Positions 61,781-64,000 of a stretch of DNA of 64,000 nt are shown piece by piece; position 1 is the first letter of the stretch; each line of letters begins with the position of its first letter. The notes below the pieces were generated by a model that searched no databases, was not told the DNA's origin, and saw only the letters and a program-made list of their open reading frames with translations. Position numbers and translations under genes: made by a program. The DNA comes from Neckera pumila (lineage: Eukaryota > Streptophyta > Bryopsida > Hypnales > Neckeraceae), in contig OZ018412.1 in the NCBI GenBank assembly GCA_963969595.1, positions 17,238,501 through 17,302,500 of the forward strand. Reading direction: 5' to 3'.

Positions 61781-62263
61781 ATGATCTGTGTTGCAGAAAA
61801 GATGCGGCTCAAGACACCAGGGGAATATGCGGTCCGGAAGTGACTCACAGTCTTTCGGCGGAAACAAGGCAACGCAGTCCAATTACTTATACAATGCTCC
61901 CATCCAGCTCTACAAGAAGCTTACAACAACAGAGAGACAGAGAGAGATCCCTTGTTGCGCAAGTTTGCTTTTGCTATTTCTCGTTTTTAGGTTTTGTGGG
62001 TGTTCAGTTTGGTGGAGTGGGTCCTCTGAACGTTCTTGGAGAGATCGGTGACGTACAGTGAGTGAATGGCCGGCATTTTGCATTGCCGGCGACGTTGCCA
62101 TGTTCTTAGAGCCGGAATTTGTCAATTGTGACGACAATTAGGGTTTTGAAGGATGTGTTGGTGGAACAGAGTGTAGGTTTTTGCGACGTTTGAGGTTTGA
62201 GGTTTGAGTGGAGGAGGTTTGGTTTTGTGGGTTTTGCGTGAATTGTAGTGAGGATTGTAGCTC

Positions 62264-62899
62264 ATGGCTGGTTCCAGTGAGGATTTCGACCACCTCTTCA
62301 AGGTCCTCTTGATCGGGAACTCCGGCGTGGGGAAGAGCAGCTTGCTTCTTCGTTTCACCGCCGGGAAATTCGATGACCTCTCCCCGACAATTGGCGTGGA
62401 TTTCAAGGTGAAGATGCTCACGCTCCAAGGGAAGCGATTAAAGCTCACCATCTGGGACACGGCTGGCCAGGAGCGCTTCCGAACGCTGACGAGCTCGTAC
62501 TACCGCGGCGCGCAGGGCATCATCCTGGTGTACGACGTCACACGGCGAGCGACGTTCACAGATTTGTCCGACGTGTGGTTGAAGGAGGTCGACCGATTCT
62601 CCACCAACAAGGACTGCATCAAGATGCTGATCGGGAACAAGGTGGACTTGGAGGAGAAGGAGCGCGTGGTGACGAAGAAGGAAGGGATTGCGTTTGCCAG
62701 GCAGCACGGCTGCTTGTTCCTAGAGGCCAGTGCCAAGACGAGCATCAACGTGCAACGATGTTTCGAAGAGCTCGTGCATAAGATCATCGACACGCCAAGC
62801 TTGACGGCCGACACCGTGCAATTGAAGAGCAATTTCTTTAGACCGGACCAAGCTTCGGAGCTCGGATCTCTCGTTCCCGGCGGCGCTTGCAGCTGTTGA
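62264..62899 (+). CDS. RABC: RABC/Rab18-type small GTPase, single exon
   Basis: A 211-residue protein with all Rab signatures: P-loop GNSGVGKSS (residues 18-26), effector region [11 protein letters not shown] (40-50), WDTAGQE (64-70), NKVD (125-128) and SAK (156-158). The C-terminus GACSC has a CXC-type prenylation motif. [12 protein letters not shown] and the overall sequence fit plant RABC (Rab18-like) proteins, which are linked to ER, lipid-droplet or peroxisome-associated traffic in various eukaryotes. The coding region is a single open exon and is GC-richer than its surroundings. As I recall, RABC genes in flowering plants contain introns, so this could be a retrocopy or reflect lineage-specific intron loss. 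No poly-A tract or target duplication was noticed. The start ATG is preceded by a G-rich leader. Confidence 0.93.
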   Translation: MAGSSEDFDHLFKVLLIGNSGVGKSSLLLRFTAGKFDDLSPTIGVDFKVKMLTLQGKRLKLTIWDTAGQERFRTLTSSYYRGAQGIILVYDVTRRATFTDLSDVWLKEVDRFSTNKDCIKMLIGNKVDLEEKERVVTKKEGIAFARQHGCLFLEASAKTSINVQRCFEELVHKIIDTPSLTADTVQLKSNFFRPDQASELGSLVPGGACSC

Positions 62900-64000
62900 T
62901 AGAGTACTTGAACTTCCTCCCATATTTTTCTGATTTTTTCGTTCTGTAGGTGTTCATACTTTTTAGATTCCAATTCTTCATCAGCTTAGTGATTATAGGG
63001 AATGCTCTCGAAGTGGGAGTTTGAAATTGTGAGTATTGGAATGAGTTAGGGAGCCATTGAATAGGGTTTAGGACTCTCAAACTGTATAAGATTGTGAAAG
63101 GGGGACCGTATTGTGCTGGTCCAGCAATTGAATTTGCTTGTATAGATCTCATTTGTCTTTTCCAGTTATGTGTCTTCAATCTATTATTGGTCGTTTGCGA
63201 TAGAGTTTTCTATCACTTCCCTGAATTAGCGAATTTGTATCTGTGTATTTATATCCCCTGTGTTCTTCTGCTCTATAAATCTGGTTTTGAATTTGCTTGC
63301 TGACTTGAATTTTTCTATTTCCTGTAAACATAGATCTTTTTAGTTGTACAAGTTGGATGAATTTTCTCAGCCAGAGTCTTTGCCTTTGAAATAGCACTCT
63401 CATGAACGCAATCTATCTTGTGTTTGTGGCCTCATTGCTTTTGGTGGGCTCTGACGATTGTGGTCTCTGGGATCATCGACCCTTTACGCTTGTAAATGAG
63501 ATGTTATTGAGAGGATCTTGGTTTAGCGTGGGCGATAAGGGGAAGTTTGGCCCCTGTTTGGCCTCTGTTTGGCCCCCTTAGGTCAATGCAAGTCAGGGGG
63601 CTAAAGTTTTGCCATTCTTTAAGTATGTCAGTCCAGAGAGAAAATCGATTATAGCCCCGGACTATTCCGGTATCTTCAACTCGGACAAAGTATTCAGCCC
63701 TGGTCCATGCGCTTGTTGCCCTTGGATTGAAAGTGCAATGCATAATTTTGTAAAAGGGCTAAAGCGCAATGTGAAAGGGTTGATCCTCCCAGACAATATG
63801 GCTTCATTCCAATGCATAATTGTGGTGTCGATTGTTCAACTGATAGGTTCTGCCTTTTTGGACAGCCTCTGTTGTTGTGTCTCACCAGTGTTCATGCTTC
63901 ATAGTAGCCCTCTCAAAGCAGTGTCATTTGATTGCGTTATTTCACAGCATTTATAGAAGGTGTGAAGCTTTTGATTTGGGTTCCATGTTCTAACTTCTGG
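62900..64000. other. 3' flank of the Rab gene to window end
   Basis: The T-rich first few hundred bases probably hold the 3' untranslated region. Near 63545-63580 the phrase TGTTTGGCC is repeated three times. No further gene is recognised before the window ends. Confidence 0.45.

Noticed and set aside
1..64000. CRISPR arrays, rRNA genes or bacterial operons
   Set aside because: Genes are spliced and eukaryotic, and no regularly spaced identical repeats or rRNA-like segments were found.

Overview
This is a nuclear genomic window from a land plant or close streptophyte relative. Genes are split by GT-AG introns, long AT-rich stretches contain many small inverted-repeat elements, and a short plant-type telomere motif (CCCTAAA x3) is present. 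A complete MurG gene with a plastid transit-like N-terminus argues for a lineage that keeps the plastid peptidoglycan pathway, such as mosses, lycophytes, ferns or gymnosperms, and against an angiosperm. The exact organism cannot be fixed from the sequence.

Layout. 0-4.6 kb: decayed Dof-like zinc-finger locus and small transposons. 4.6-8.0 kb (minus): intact six-exon PIG3-type quinone oxidoreductase preceded by a ~175-bp four-unit tandem repeat. 9.6-10.5 kb (minus): Bet v 1-like gene, copy A. 10.8-19 kb: nested MITEs and old repeats. 19.5-23.1 kb: broken transposon whose ORFs carry DFAENY, DG..QFK and HGKG motifs. 25.4-27.3 kb: broken pogo/Tigger-like transposase. 28-33.8 kb: AT-rich, gene-poor. 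33.9-40.2 kb (minus): LRR-Roc-COR (Roco, TORNADO1-like) gene carrying an in-frame stop and a frameshift. 43.4-46.2 kb (plus): decayed GH32 invertase, convergent with the four-exon MurG gene at 46.4-48.6 kb (minus). 53.2-57.1 kb (plus): eleven-exon BRO1-domain gene with an N-terminal MGC. 58.5-59.3 kb (plus): Bet v 1-like copy B, in opposite orientation to copy A. 62.3-62.9 kb (plus): single-exon RABC/Rab18-type GTPase.

The intact genes are unrelated housekeeping or signalling genes: plastid wall precursor synthesis, redox, endosomal adaptor, ligand-binding fold and vesicle traffic. No operon-like or pathway cluster is visible. What unifies the window is transposon history. At least a dozen terminal-inverted-repeat elements of several families (CACTA-like, Stowaway-like, Emigrant/pogo-like and unclassified) sit between and inside genes. 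Two autonomous-type transposases have decayed, and a gene pair lies in an inverted duplication about 48 kb apart. The exon models for the oxidoreductase, MurG and BRO1 genes each sum to a multiple of three with matching splice phases, so these three are the firmest multi-exon calls.
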